Assembly: GCA_945901855.1 (NCBI GenBank)
Contig: CAMDLT010000015.1
Coordinates: 1-64,000, forward strand
DNA from: Asaia bogorensis
GTDB taxonomy: Bacteria; Pseudomonadota; Alphaproteobacteria; CACIAM-22H2
DNA: 64,000 bases
Direction: 5' to 3'
The notes beneath the pieces are model-generated. The model saw only the letters and a list, made by a program, of their open reading frames with translations, did not search any database and was not told the DNA's origin. A program made the translations under genes and the position numbers. Positions 19,148 to 29,357 of the stretch are shown one piece after another; the first letter of the stretch is position 1; each line of letters starts with the position of its first letter.

Positions 19148-19813
19148 ATGACAAACTCGAAAGATCAAGATACCGACCGCCATTCCGCCGCCTTGGTTCT
19201 GGGCGTGCTTTCGGCGGTTGAGCATAACTCCAACGTTACCCAACGTACGATGTCGGGCGAGTTGGGCGTGGCGTTGGGGCTTGCCAATGCCGTCTTGAAG
19301 CGTTGCGTGCGCAAGGGGCTCATCAAGATCTCGACGGCGCCGCTGAACCGTTATGCTTATTATTTGACGCCGAGTGGATTCAGCGAAAAAGCGCGTTTGA
19401 CGGCCGAGTATCTGCGGGTGTCGTTTGATCTTTTCCGCGTCGCGCGCGCCCAGTATGCCGAAATATTCATGCGCTTTGCCGTCCGCAAGCAGACCCGGAT
19501 CGTGCTTTACGGAACGTCGGAGCTGGCTGAATCGGCGCTGCTCTCGGCGCGCGAGGTTGCGGTCGAAATCGTCGGACTGGTCGACGCGACGCTGGCCGGG
19601 CAGAGCTATGTCGGATTGCCGGTTCTGGCCAAGCTTAGCGATGTTCCGGGTCGATTCGATGCGGTGGTGCTGTGCGACATGCGCAATCCGCAACATGCCT
19701 ACGGGTGCGCTTTGGCCGAAGCGACCGCGATGGGCATCGAGAGCGAGCGCGTGGTAGGGCCGAAACTGCTGCGTTTGCGGGCGCTCGACGGCATCCGGGA
19801 GCAGGTGGCATGA
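19148..19813 (+). CDS. MarR-type EPS-associated regulator fused to Rossmann-like domain
   Basis: Residues 12-80 form a winged helix (VLGVLSAVEHNSNVTQRTMS, ANAVLKRCVRKGLIKIS, YYLTPSGFSEKARLT), matching the short MarR-type regulators found with exopolysaccharide loci. Residues 110-205 form a second domain with an alpha/beta pattern: TRIVLYGTSELAESAL, VEIVGLVDAT, LPVLAKLSDV, FDAVVLCD. This resembles the Rossmann-like N-terminal domain of PglD-type sugar acetyltransferases. A DNA-binding head with a possible metabolite-binding tail suggests sensing of a nucleotide sugar or cofactor (inference). It is the likely binder of the GTTCA-N5-TGAAC sites at its own promoter. The stop overlaps the next start (ATGA). 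Confidence 0.85.
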   Translation: MTNSKDQDTDRHSAALVLGVLSAVEHNSNVTQRTMSGELGVALGLANAVLKRCVRKGLIKISTAPLNRYAYYLTPSGFSEKARLTAEYLRVSFDLFRVARAQYAEIFMRFAVRKQTRIVLYGTSELAESALLSAREVAVEIVGLVDATLAGQSYVGLPVLAKLSDVPGRFDAVVLCDMRNPQHAYGCALAEATAMGIESERVVGPKLLRLRALDGIREQVA

Positions 19814-20313
19814 GCGGGTGGTTTGTCGTGCACACGCAACCCGCGGCCGAGCAGCGTGCTGCGGCAAATCTGGCACGCCAAGGCTACAGCGCCTACCTGC
19901 CGCTCTATCGTCGGCGTGTGAGCCACGCGCGCCGCGTGGCATTCGTTCTGCGGCCGCTGTTTCCCAGATACATCTTCGTCAATCTCGATTTGGCGCGCGA
20001 CCGCTGGCGGCCGATTCTGTCCACCTTCGGCGTCAGCGGATTGGTCCGCATCGGCGAGACGCCGCAGGCCGTGCCGGCAGGCATCGTCGAGGAACTGCGG
20101 GCGCAGGAGCAGGCGTGCCGGTTCGACGAGACGCAAGCGCCCGCGCGCCGTCTGGGCGTGGGCGCGGCGGTACGAATTCTGGCCGGTCCGTTCGCGGATC
20201 TTGTCGGCAAGTTCTATGCGCTCGCGGATGCGGAGAGGGTGATCATTTTGCTCGACCTTCTCGGTCGAGAAGTGAAAGTCCACGTGCCGGATCGCGCGGT
20301 CGCAGTGGCGTAA
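19810..20313 (+). CDS. RfaH/NusG-type transcription antiterminator
   Basis: A 167-residue NusG paralogue. The NGN domain begins WFVVHTQPAAEQRAAANL and continues GYSAYLPLYRR and LFPRYIFVNLDL, the usual RfaH/LoaP signature. A C-terminal KOW-like domain follows (VGAAVRILAGPFADLVGKF near residues 118-136). Specialised NusG paralogues travel with RNA polymerase and suppress premature termination in long polysaccharide operons after loading at an ops element. An ops-like sequence lies 65 bases after this gene. ATG 19810 overlaps the regulator stop, so both are made from one message, an arrangement that ties initiation control to elongation control. Confidence 0.92.
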   Translation: MSGWFVVHTQPAAEQRAAANLARQGYSAYLPLYRRRVSHARRVAFVLRPLFPRYIFVNLDLARDRWRPILSTFGVSGLVRIGETPQAVPAGIVEELRAQEQACRFDETQAPARRLGVGAAVRILAGPFADLVGKFYALADAERVIILLDLLGREVKVHVPDRAVAVA

Positions 20314-20377
20314 GCCCGACGTCGCCGTTGCGCGGTGTCGCGGAAATGTTCACGCAGGATGCGCCTTGCACCCCGCG

Positions 20378-20390
20378 TGCGGTAGCGTGC
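20378..20390 (+). promoter_or_regulatory. ops-like element before the long sugar operon
   Basis: TGCGGTAGCGTGC matches the enterobacterial ops core GGCGGTAGCGTG at 11 of 12 positions. It lies between the RfaH-like gene and the WbpE-type aminotransferase gene, 25 bases before the latter's start codon. In E. coli RfaH is recruited to this element through the non-template strand of a paused complex. The same GTGCGGTAGC core recurs at 60433 before a second sugar operon. Confidence 0.6.
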
Positions 20391-20415
20391 CCGATTGTTG
20401 GCACCGTGTTTTGGG

Positions 20416-21549
20416 ATGAGAGAAAAAGTGCAATTCATCGATCTGCAGACCCAGCGCGTACGCATGGGAACCGCGTTGGAAGACGCCATATTGAAAGTGG
20501 TGCGCAGCGGCCAGTACATCCTTGGCCCCGAGATCGCCGCTCTCGAAGACCAGCTTGCTGCGTTTTGCGGCGCCAAGCACGCGCTGACCGTGGCAAACGG
20601 CACCGATGCGCTGGCGCTTGGCCTGATGGCGTTCGGCGTCAAACCGAGGGACGCGATCTTGGTGCCGTCCTTTACGTTTGCGGCGACGGGCGAAGTCGTC
20701 GTGTGGCTGGGCGCCACGCCGATCTTCGTCGATTGTCTGCCGGACACGTTCAACATGGACCCCGCAAGCCTCGAAGCGGGCATCAAGACGGCCAAGCAAC
20801 TCGGTCTGAAGCCAGTCGGCGTCATACCCGTCGACCTGTTCGGCTTGCCCGCCGACTACGACGCGATCGAGCCGATCTGCAAAGCCAACAATATGTGGAT
20901 GATGGCCGATACGGCGCAGGGCTTTGGCGGCAAGTACAAGGGTTGCAAGACAGGATCGATCGGCGATATCGCATCGACCTCGTTTTTCCCGGCAAAGCCT
21001 TTGGGCTGCTACGGCGACGGCGGCGCGCTGTTTTTCGACGATGACGCGCTGCGCGAAGTGCTGGTGTCTTTGCGCGTGCACGGCCAGGGCGCCGACAAAT
21101 ACGACAATGTGCGCGTCGGAATGAACGGCCGCATGGATACGATTCAAGCGGCCGTTTTGCTCGAAAAGCTGAAGCTGTTTCCCGAAGAAATCGATGCGCG
21201 CAACAGGATTGCGCAACGCTACAGCGACGCGCTCGAGAAGCATTGCATTGTGCCGAGTGTCCCGGAAAACCTGACGAGCGTATGGGCGCAATACACAGTC
21301 CGCATCCCCGGCGGCAAGCGCGACAAAATCGCCGCAGCCTTGAAGTGCGCAGGCATCCCGACCGCCATCTACTATGTGAAGCCGATGCATCGCCAGACGG
21401 CTTACGCGCGTTTCCCGGTCGCAGGCGACGGCTTGCCGGTCAGCGACGCGTTGTCCTTCGAGGTGCTGAGCCTGCCCATGCATCCCTACCTTGCCGAAAC
21501 CGACCAGGACAAGGTCGTCGATGCGTTCGTGTCGGCGCTTCGGACATAG
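20416..21549 (+). CDS. wbpE: WbpE-type UDP-sugar 3-aminotransferase (DegT family)
   Basis: A 377-residue PLP enzyme of the DegT/DnrJ/EryC1 family. It starts VQFIDLQTQRVRMGTALEDAI and has SGQYILGPEIAALE, ANGTDALALGLMA, and SFFPAKPLGCYGDGG with the PLP lysine near residue 190. The combination matches enzymes that aminate the 3-keto group of UDP-GlcNAc-derived uronic acid (WbpE/WlbC), and the pathway partners WbpB and WbpD types follow within 3 kb. ATG 20416 gives the family start; a TTG upstream adds seven unconserved residues. It is the first gene after the ops-like element. Confidence 0.88.
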   Translation: MREKVQFIDLQTQRVRMGTALEDAILKVVRSGQYILGPEIAALEDQLAAFCGAKHALTVANGTDALALGLMAFGVKPRDAILVPSFTFAATGEVVVWLGATPIFVDCLPDTFNMDPASLEAGIKTAKQLGLKPVGVIPVDLFGLPADYDAIEPICKANNMWMMADTAQGFGGKYKGCKTGSIGDIASTSFFPAKPLGCYGDGGALFFDDDALREVLVSLRVHGQGADKYDNVRVGMNGRMDTIQAAVLLEKLKLFPEEIDARNRIAQRYSDALEKHCIVPSVPENLTSVWAQYTVRIPGGKRDKIAAALKCAGIPTAIYYVKPMHRQTAYARFPVAGDGLPVSDALSFEVLSLPMHPYLAETDQDKVVDAFVSALRT

Positions 21550-21562
21550 AAAAGTCTTTCTG

Positions 21563-21581
21563 ACGTTCCCCGCTGGAACGT
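21563..21581. repeat. 19-bp inverted repeat between aminotransferase and methyltransferase genes
   Basis: ACGTTCC and GGAACGT form perfect 7-bp arms around CCGCT. The inner 15 bases, GTTCC-N5-GGAAC, differ from the GTTCA-N5-TGAAC operator only at the symmetric fifth position. No T-run follows, so it is not a classical terminator. It could be a variant operator or an mRNA hairpin. Confidence 0.45.
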
Positions 21582-21602
21582 TAACAGAAAAAGGTTGCCG
21601 CA

Positions 21603-22646
21603 ATGCTGAATCGTTTTGGAAAATCCAATAAAGGTTATATCGCCGGAAAAAGCGCGTTCTACAGTCGCAAGCTCGACCGGATGTATATGAAACTCGAAGC
21701 CGAGATTCGGGACGTATATCTCGCCCAACCGCTGCGGCGCCGATGCGTCGTTTGCGACGGGAAGTTGACCGGTTCCCGTTTTACGATCCGCAAGGTCGGC
21801 TATTCTTTGTGCCATGGATGCGGCCATTTCAATGGTATTCACGAAGATACTGACACGTTTGTGCGCCACGTCTATAATCTCCAGTCAAGCGGAAACGACG
21901 GGGCTTATCTGGACGCTTCGATTGAAACGTTCAATGCACGGGTCAAAGAAATCTATCGGCCCAAGGTCGACTTCATGCTCGATGCGCTCGTTGCAGGCGG
22001 CGAAAATCCGCAACGCTTGCGCTATGCCGATATCGGCGCGGGGGCCGGCCACTTCGTCAAGGCGATGCGGGATGCGGGTTTGGCTAATAGCGTCGGCTAC
22101 GAAACCTCGACCGTGTTGGTCGAGAACACAAACAAACTGCTCGGCACGCGGCTACTGCAGGCCAACGACATCGAGAAAGTCGGCAAAATCGTTGCCACCA
22201 TCGATGCGGAAGTGTTGACGATGATTTTCAGTCTGGAGCATGTGCGCAATCTCAGAAAATTCGCTGCAAGATTGCGCGAAAACAAGCGCATCAAATGGTT
22301 TTTCTTTGCAGTTCCGATGTTTAATCCCAGCATCATGCTGGAGGCGCTTTTCACGCGACGGATGACGCGTAGCATCGGCTGTGGGCATACGCACCTATTT
22401 ACAAAAAGCTCGATCGAAAAATTCTGCGCCGACAATTCGTTCGCCGTCGAAGCCGCATGGTGGTTCGGCGGAAACGGGTTTGATCTCCATCGGCTGGTCT
22501 CGGCAAGTCTCGCGGCGGATCCGCAGACGCAGCCGCTCGTCGCGCAGTGGGACGACATGATGGCCAAGGTCATCGACCCGCTGCAGTTGGCTTTCGACAA
22601 AGCGCAGATGTCGTCCGAAGTCCATATGCTCGCACGAATTCGGTAA
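21603..22646 (+). CDS. Class I methyltransferase with internal zinc ribbon
   Basis: This 347-residue protein has a CVVCDGKL ... LCHGCGH four-cysteine segment near residues 42-79. A SAM-binding domain follows: YADIGAGAGHFVKAMRDAG around residues 140-158, SVGYETSTVL, then MIFSLEHVRNLRKF. This resembles the zinc-ribbon C-methyltransferase group seen in sugar loci. It interrupts the WbpE and WbpB/WbpD types, so the substrate may be an intermediate or side group of that sugar (inference). An AAAAAGG ribosome binding site lies 8 bases before the ATG. Confidence 0.8.
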   Translation: MLNRFGKSNKGYIAGKSAFYSRKLDRMYMKLEAEIRDVYLAQPLRRRCVVCDGKLTGSRFTIRKVGYSLCHGCGHFNGIHEDTDTFVRHVYNLQSSGNDGAYLDASIETFNARVKEIYRPKVDFMLDALVAGGENPQRLRYADIGAGAGHFVKAMRDAGLANSVGYETSTVLVENTNKLLGTRLLQANDIEKVGKIVATIDAEVLTMIFSLEHVRNLRKFAARLRENKRIKWFFFAVPMFNPSIMLEALFTRRMTRSIGCGHTHLFTKSSIEKFCADNSFAVEAAWWFGGNGFDLHRLVSASLAADPQTQPLVAQWDDMMAKVIDPLQLAFDKAQMSSEVHMLARIR

Positions 22647-22695
22647 TCTCCAACATTATGCCTATCCGATGCGTCGCGCTTGTTTCGAGGATTGC

Positions 22696-23745
22696 ATGAA
22701 ACAGAGAATAGTCGATCGTAGAATTCGCATCGCGATCGTGGGGTGCGGTCGCGTTTCGATCAACCATTTCGCCTCGATCGCCAAGCATAGCGAGTCGTTG
22801 GAGCTTGCGGCGGTCTGCGACACGGATGCCGCCGTCCTAGCGCACCATGCCGGAACCTACGGCGTGCCTGGCTATCTCGACATGGAGGAGATGCTGAAAA
22901 GCGAGCGGATCGACTTGGTCGCACTTTGCACGCCCAGCGGAATTCACCCCGACCAAGCGATTCTAGCGGCGCGTTGCGGCATTCACGTGGTTACGGAAAA
23001 GCCGATGGCGACGCGCTGGGCCGACGGCGTGCGCATGGTGAAAGCGTGCGACGACGCCGGCGTCGAGCTGTTCGTCGTCAAGCAAAACCGCCGGAATACG
23101 ACCTTGCGCCTGCTCAAGCAGGCCGTCGAAGAGAAGCGCTTCGGCAAGATCCATCTTGTCCAGATCAACGTGTTCTGGACGCGCCCGCAATCCTACTACG
23201 ACCAGGCCAAATGGCGCGGAACCTGGGAGTTCGACGGCGGCGCTTTCATGAACCAAGCCAGCCACTATGTCGATCTGCTCGACTGGCTAGTCGGTCCCGT
23301 CGAAAAGGTGCAGTGCATGACAAGCACGACGCGCAACATCGAGGTCGAAGATACGGGCGTTCTCAATGTGAAGTGGCAAAGCGGCGCTTTGGGCTCGATG
23401 AGCGTCACGATGCTCGCCTATCCGCAAAATCTCGAAGGCAGCATTACCATTCTAGGCGAAAAGGGAACGGCGCGGGTGGGCGGTGTGGCGGTCAACGACA
23501 TTCAGATATGGCAATTCGCCGAGCCGCGCGATTACGACCAAAACGTGCTTGATGCGAGCTACGAAACGACGTCGGTCTACGGATTCGGCCATCCGCTTTA
23601 CTACGCGAACGTCGTCGATGCGCTGCGCGGCAAGGCCAAGCCCGAAACCGACGGGCGCGAAGGTTTGCGGTCTCTTGAATTGCTGATTGCCGCCTATATG
23701 TCCGCGCGCGACGGACGTACCGTGTCGCTTCCGCTGGGGCATTGA
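22696..23745 (+). CDS. wbpB: WbpB-type Gfo/Idh/MocA sugar-nucleotide dehydrogenase
   Basis: A 349-residue NAD-dependent oxidoreductase. [20 protein letters not shown] gives the Rossmann loop, [16 protein letters not shown] holds the conserved EKP lysine, and [17 protein letters not shown] is the typical C-terminal barrel segment. In the WbpB/WlbA group the enzyme oxidises carbon 3 of UDP-GlcNAcA, with recycling of the cofactor by 2-oxoglutarate. ATG 22696 is preceded by GAGG at a good distance. The order WbpE - methyltransferase - WbpB - WbpD types gives a nearly complete route to UDP-2,3-diacetamido-glucuronic acid; the 6-dehydrogenase (WbpA) was not seen in this window. Confidence 0.9.
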   Translation: MKQRIVDRRIRIAIVGCGRVSINHFASIAKHSESLELAAVCDTDAAVLAHHAGTYGVPGYLDMEEMLKSERIDLVALCTPSGIHPDQAILAARCGIHVVTEKPMATRWADGVRMVKACDDAGVELFVVKQNRRNTTLRLLKQAVEEKRFGKIHLVQINVFWTRPQSYYDQAKWRGTWEFDGGAFMNQASHYVDLLDWLVGPVEKVQCMTSTTRNIEVEDTGVLNVKWQSGALGSMSVTMLAYPQNLEGSITILGEKGTARVGGVAVNDIQIWQFAEPRDYDQNVLDASYETTSVYGFGHPLYYANVVDALRGKAKPETDGREGLRSLELLIAAYMSARDGRTVSLPLGH

Positions 23746-23750
23746 CGCGG

Positions 23751-25405
<1,655 letters not shown>

Positions 25406-25412
25406 GCGCGCA

Positions 25413-26570
25413 ATGATCCCGTACGCACGCCAAGAGATTACCCAGGCCGACAAGGACGCGGTTCTGGCGGTTCTCGACGCCGATTTTTTGACCCAAGGCC
25501 CCAAGGTGGCCGAATTCGAGTCGGCCGTCGGCTTCTATTGCGGCGCCAAGCATGCTGTGGCAGTCAACAGTGCCACCAGCGCTTTGCATATTTCGTGCTT
25601 GGCGTTGGGTGTCGGGCCCGGCGATTTTGTCTGGACGTCGCCCAATTCTTTTCTGGCGAGTGCGAACTGCGCGCTTTACTGCGGCGCAAAGATCGATTTC
25701 GTCGACATCGAGCCGCACTCGGCGAACATGTGCGTCGTCGCCCTTTCGTGCAAACTTGCGCAGGCGGAGATCGCAGGCGTCTTGCCGAAGGTCGTGATCC
25801 CGGTCCATTTCTGCGGCGAGCCCTGCGATATGCAGGAGATCCGCAAGCTTGCGGATCGCTATGGTTTCAAAATCATCGAAGACGCGTCGCATGCGATCGG
25901 CGCCAGCCATCGCGATGCCAAAATCGGCGCCGCACGCTATGGCGACATCACGGTGTTCAGTTTCCACCCGGTCAAAATCGTGACGACGGGCGAGGGCGGC
26001 ATGGCCGTGACGGACGATCCCGCTGTCGCCGAGAGGCTCTTTTTGTTTCGCAGCCACGGCATGACGCGCGATCCGTCCCGCATGACCGAAGAGTCGCATG
26101 GTGTCTGGTACTACCAGCAAGTCGAACTTGGTTACAATTACCGCCTGACCGATATTCACGCCGCTTTGGGCGTGAGCCAGTTGCGCCGCATCGACGGCTT
26201 TGTCGAACGACGCCAGAATCTTGCGGAACGCTACGACGCGCTGTTGGCGGGTATGCCGGTGCAGGCTCTGGCGCGCAATCGCTTCGGTCGCTCGGCACTT
26301 CATCTTTATGTCGTGCAGATTCCGCAGACCGTCCTGCCCGGGAGCAAGCGGAAACTGTTCGACGACATGCGCCAGAAGGGCGTCAGCGTAAACCTGCATT
26401 ATATCCCGATCCATATGCAGCCCTACTATGCCAAGCTCGGTTTCCGGATCGGCATGTTCCCGCAGGCCGAGGCCTATTATCGGCGCGCGATGACATTGCC
26501 CCTTTATCCGGGCTTGACCGACGCGCAGCAAATTCGAGTCGTCGATGCGTTGCGGGAGTCGTTGGGGTGA
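25413..26570 (+). CDS. pseC: PseC-type 4-aminotransferase
   Basis: A 385-residue DegT-family PLP enzyme. MIPYARQEITQADKDAV, LTQGPKVAEFE, NSATSALHISC and SFHPVKIVTTGEGGM (PLP lysine near residue 190) match PseC, which aminates UDP-4-keto-6-deoxy-L-AltNAc. The sequence GYNYRLTDIHAALGVSQL is also typical. It directly follows pseB and overlaps the aldo/keto reductase gene (GTGA), so the three are translationally linked. Confidence 0.95.
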   Translation: MIPYARQEITQADKDAVLAVLDADFLTQGPKVAEFESAVGFYCGAKHAVAVNSATSALHISCLALGVGPGDFVWTSPNSFLASANCALYCGAKIDFVDIEPHSANMCVVALSCKLAQAEIAGVLPKVVIPVHFCGEPCDMQEIRKLADRYGFKIIEDASHAIGASHRDAKIGAARYGDITVFSFHPVKIVTTGEGGMAVTDDPAVAERLFLFRSHGMTRDPSRMTEESHGVWYYQQVELGYNYRLTDIHAALGVSQLRRIDGFVERRQNLAERYDALLAGMPVQALARNRFGRSALHLYVVQIPQTVLPGSKRKLFDDMRQKGVSVNLHYIPIHMQPYYAKLGFRIGMFPQAEAYYRRAMTLPLYPGLTDAQQIRVVDALRESLG

Positions 26571-27457
26571 CCCAGCTTGGAATTGGAACCGTCCAGTTCG
26601 GAATGGGCTACAGCATCGCAAGCGGCGGCACGCAGGTCGAGTTGGCGGAGATACGCGGTATCTTGGCGGCCGCCAACGAACTGGAAATCCGCTTGATCGA
26701 TACGGCTCATGCGTATGGAGACGCCGAGGCCCGCATCGGCGATTGTCGTCCGACAGGCGCGCAGTTTCGCATCGTTACGAAAACGGCGCCATTGAAGGCG
26801 CTGCGCGGCACTGTCGACGGCGCACGGTTGGCGGCTTCAAGCTTCGCGGAATCTTTGGCGCGGCTGGGGGTCGAGCGCGTTGCCGGATTGCTGGTCCACC
26901 ATGCCGACGATTTGATTGCGCCGGGCGGCGAATATCTTTGGGAAACGCTCGTCAGGTTGCGCGAAGTGGGTCAGGCCGCTTCCGTCGGCGTGTCGGTCTA
27001 CAATGCAAGGCAGATCGATGCGATTCTCGACCGCTTCGACATCGATCTGATCCAGTTGCCGATCAATGTGTTCGACCAGCGACTCGCGCGCGAAGGGTAC
27101 CTTGCGCGCATCAAGGAAAAGGGCATCGAAATTCATGCCCGTTCTGCCTTTTTGCAGGGACTGCTGCTGATGAACAGCGAGGCTGTGCCGACCTATCTCG
27201 CGCCGGTCCAACCGATCCTGGCCGAATGGCGTCGAACAATTGCCGCGTGCGGCCTTTCGCCGGTTCAAGGCGCGTTTGCCTATTTGCGTTCGGTGCAGAG
27301 TTTGGATGTCGTCGTGCTTGGGATTGCCAGCGAAACGCAGCTGCGGGAGAATGACGCGGATTGGCGCAGTGCGAATGCAATCGACGTCGATTTTGCAGCT
27401 TTTGCCATCGACGACGAGAAGATCGTCAATCCCGGACTGTGGGCGCGGGCGCATTGA
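26567..27457 (+). CDS. Aldo/keto reductase of the pseudaminic-type module
   Basis: A 296-residue aldo/keto reductase barrel. Active-site residues are visible in order: Asp and Tyr in LIDTAHAYGDAEARIG, Lys in FRIVTKTAPL, His in LLVHHADDLI. It starts at a GTG that overlaps the pseC stop; VTQLGIGTVQFGMGYS is the usual N-terminus. Relatives occur within nonulosonic acid loci of several bacteria, but their substrate is not settled. It may reduce a keto intermediate or produce a modified nonulosonate (inference). Confidence 0.88.
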   Translation: MTQLGIGTVQFGMGYSIASGGTQVELAEIRGILAAANELEIRLIDTAHAYGDAEARIGDCRPTGAQFRIVTKTAPLKALRGTVDGARLAASSFAESLARLGVERVAGLLVHHADDLIAPGGEYLWETLVRLREVGQAASVGVSVYNARQIDAILDRFDIDLIQLPINVFDQRLAREGYLARIKEKGIEIHARSAFLQGLLLMNSEAVPTYLAPVQPILAEWRRTIAACGLSPVQGAFAYLRSVQSLDVVVLGIASETQLRENDADWRSANAIDVDFAAFAIDDEKIVNPGLWARAH

Positions 27458-27847
27458 GCATTTGCCCCTTGATCAAGATTGGCCAATGGGCCGAACGAGT
27501 CTCCGCGCGATCCTGCGTAAAGTGAAAGTACTAGGGGAGTCTGACTACTCGGCTGCAGGGATGAACGAGCCAAAGCTCATCCGCATGTGCGAAGCGCGAC
27601 AGGTTTCGGAAATGAAAGATAGTCCTTATACGCTCGTCTCAACTTGCGAAACCAAATCGCAAGACATTTCTTCGACATTCCGGTCGGCCGTCGAATACTC
27701 TGTCGACAGGCTAAGGGCGAACAGACCGATGGCGGGATCCGTCCTGGGACCTGCCGCGTCCATAAGCGCCTTCTCGAAAAACGGTTGGTTGTCGAAGGAG
27801 CATAGCCAGGAAAAAATGTTCGTTCTCAGTAAACAGGACTTTAATTT
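27458..27847 (+). other. 390-base stretch with one weak open frame
   Basis: No recognised gene lies here. An open frame from ATG 27486 (121 codons) ends in a TGA that overlaps the next gene's ATG (27848-27851). This is the coupling pattern used by many neighbours, so a small unrecognised protein is possible. Its sequence shows no motif I know and no membrane segment, and no clear ribosome binding site precedes it. Base composition shifts from GC-rich to more AT-rich across this stretch, marking the left edge of the AT-richer island that follows. Confidence 0.35.
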
Positions 27848-28822
27848 ATGAAAGTCACATTGATTGACCGTAGCGAAGAGAATAGTGCTCGATTCAACGA
27901 CAGCTTTGGCAAAACTCCCTATAACTATTCTGCCGAACTTGATCAATATTATAGATTGATTAATGAAAAAAACATATTTCGAAACTATTCCTTCATTGTC
28001 GAGAATGAAAAAGAACTGGCGATCTGCTGTTTGGTAACAAGTCACGAGGTGGCGGGAAAGACGGTTTTTTCGTACTTGGGTAATTCGATGTTTTATGTCG
28101 AAAACCCTTCAAGTTACAGCCTCGCATCGGGCAGAGCTCTCTTCAAAAAACACTTCAGAGATTTGATCTTGGGTTATGCGAGCCGCCGCTTGATCTATAC
28201 ACAGCGCGATTTGGATTGCGGCATGAATGTAATGAGCCGAATGTTGCTCGACGATGGTGCAAATGTACAAATAGCTTTTGAGAACTGGCTGGACGTTCGT
28301 CCGGACATGTCGGTTCTTCGCTCGGGCCTCACCAAAAGTTTTCGTTCCTGCGTCAATTGGGGGCTCAAGAACCTAGACGTCCAAGTCCATTTTGGACCGG
28401 ACCGACTGCAGATGTTCGACGCGTTCCGGAAACTTCATTTTTCTGCGGCAGGAAGGATAACGCGGAGCGATGAAAGTTGGGCGTGGCAAAGAAATGAAAT
28501 TGCGGAAAAGAGAGCGTTTTTAGTCACTGGATCGCAGGGCGAAAGGCTGGTTACGGGCGGACTGTTTCTGTTGAAAGAGGAAACATGCGTTTACGCAGTT
28601 GCAGCATCGGATCGCGCACTGTTCGACAGGCCGGTAGGACATGCAGTTATCTGGCGCGCAATCGAATTTGCAAAAAAGATGGGATCTGTCAGCCTAAAGC
28701 TCGGCGACAATCAGTTTCCGTTCCAAAATCCTTCTGACGATAAAGCCGTTGCTATAAGTCGTTTCAAACGCTCGTTTGGCGGCATTGTAAGGCCGTTGGC
28801 TGTCATCTCGCTGGAGTGCTGA
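27848..28822 (+). CDS. FemAB/GNAT-fold protein
   Basis: A 324-residue protein that looks like a double-GNAT (FemAB-like) acyl- or aminoacyl-transferase: the C-terminal half has HFSAAGRITRSDESW, GERLVTGGLFLLKEETCVY and DRPVGHAVIWRAIEFAKKMG, a pattern seen in such proteins from polysaccharide and exosortase loci. The role may be transfer of an acyl or aminoacyl group to an amino sugar (inference). The base composition is visibly more AT-rich than the surroundings, with runs such as AATGAAAAAAACATA early in the gene. Together with the next gene it looks like a later acquisition. Confidence 0.72.
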   Translation: MKVTLIDRSEENSARFNDSFGKTPYNYSAELDQYYRLINEKNIFRNYSFIVENEKELAICCLVTSHEVAGKTVFSYLGNSMFYVENPSSYSLASGRALFKKHFRDLILGYASRRLIYTQRDLDCGMNVMSRMLLDDGANVQIAFENWLDVRPDMSVLRSGLTKSFRSCVNWGLKNLDVQVHFGPDRLQMFDAFRKLHFSAAGRITRSDESWAWQRNEIAEKRAFLVTGSQGERLVTGGLFLLKEETCVYAVAASDRALFDRPVGHAVIWRAIEFAKKMGSVSLKLGDNQFPFQNPSDDKAVAISRFKRSFGGIVRPLAVISLEC

Positions 28823-28823
28823 T

Positions 28824-29357
28824 ATGGAAAAGTGTATCCGCAGATTTGAAATGGTTCATGTTTCCGAGGCTTATCTTTCATGGTTGAACGATCCAGAAGT
28901 CGTCAAATACATGAGCACTTGGTCAACCACATACACATTTGACGAATTGGTCGAATACGCAAGAAAGACCATAGCATCAGACAAAAACCATATGTTTGCA
29001 ATCTTTGCGGGCGAAATGCATATTGGCAACGTCAAGTTAAGTGTAAACACAACCCACCATTACGCGGACGTGGGGATCATGGTGGGCTCGAAAGAGCATT
29101 GGGGGCGCGGTTATGCAAAGCGAGCAATATCAGAAGTCGTTGATCATGCGTTCAAAGAGCTAAAGCTCAAAAAGCTTACAGCGGGAATGGTCATTACAAA
29201 CAGACGCAGTCTTGGCGCATTTCTTTCGAACAACTTTCAAATCGAAGGATATCGTAGGAGTCACTGGCAGTTTGCGGCCGGCCGATCAGATTACGTTGAG
29301 CTTGGATTGCTTCGAACTGAGTGGAATGACGAACGTTCCGGCGGTATGGAGCCGTAA
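28824..29357 (+). CDS. GNAT N-acetyltransferase, PseH/RimL-like
   Basis: A 177-residue GNAT protein: YLSWLNDPEVVKYMSTWS near the N-terminus, then VGIMVGSKEHWGRGYAKRAI with the acetyl-CoA loop (GRGYAK), then ITNRRSLGAFLSNNFQIEGYRR. Members near pse genes acetylate the 4-amino group of the altrosamine intermediate (PseH). A second GNAT domain fused to PseG occurs 2.5 kb downstream, so which one performs that step is open. It starts one base after the FemAB-like stop and shares its AT-rich composition. Confidence 0.85.
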   Translation: MEKCIRRFEMVHVSEAYLSWLNDPEVVKYMSTWSTTYTFDELVEYARKTIASDKNHMFAIFAGEMHIGNVKLSVNTTHHYADVGIMVGSKEHWGRGYAKRAISEVVDHAFKELKLKKLTAGMVITNRRSLGAFLSNNFQIEGYRRSHWQFAAGRSDYVELGLLRTEWNDERSGGMEP

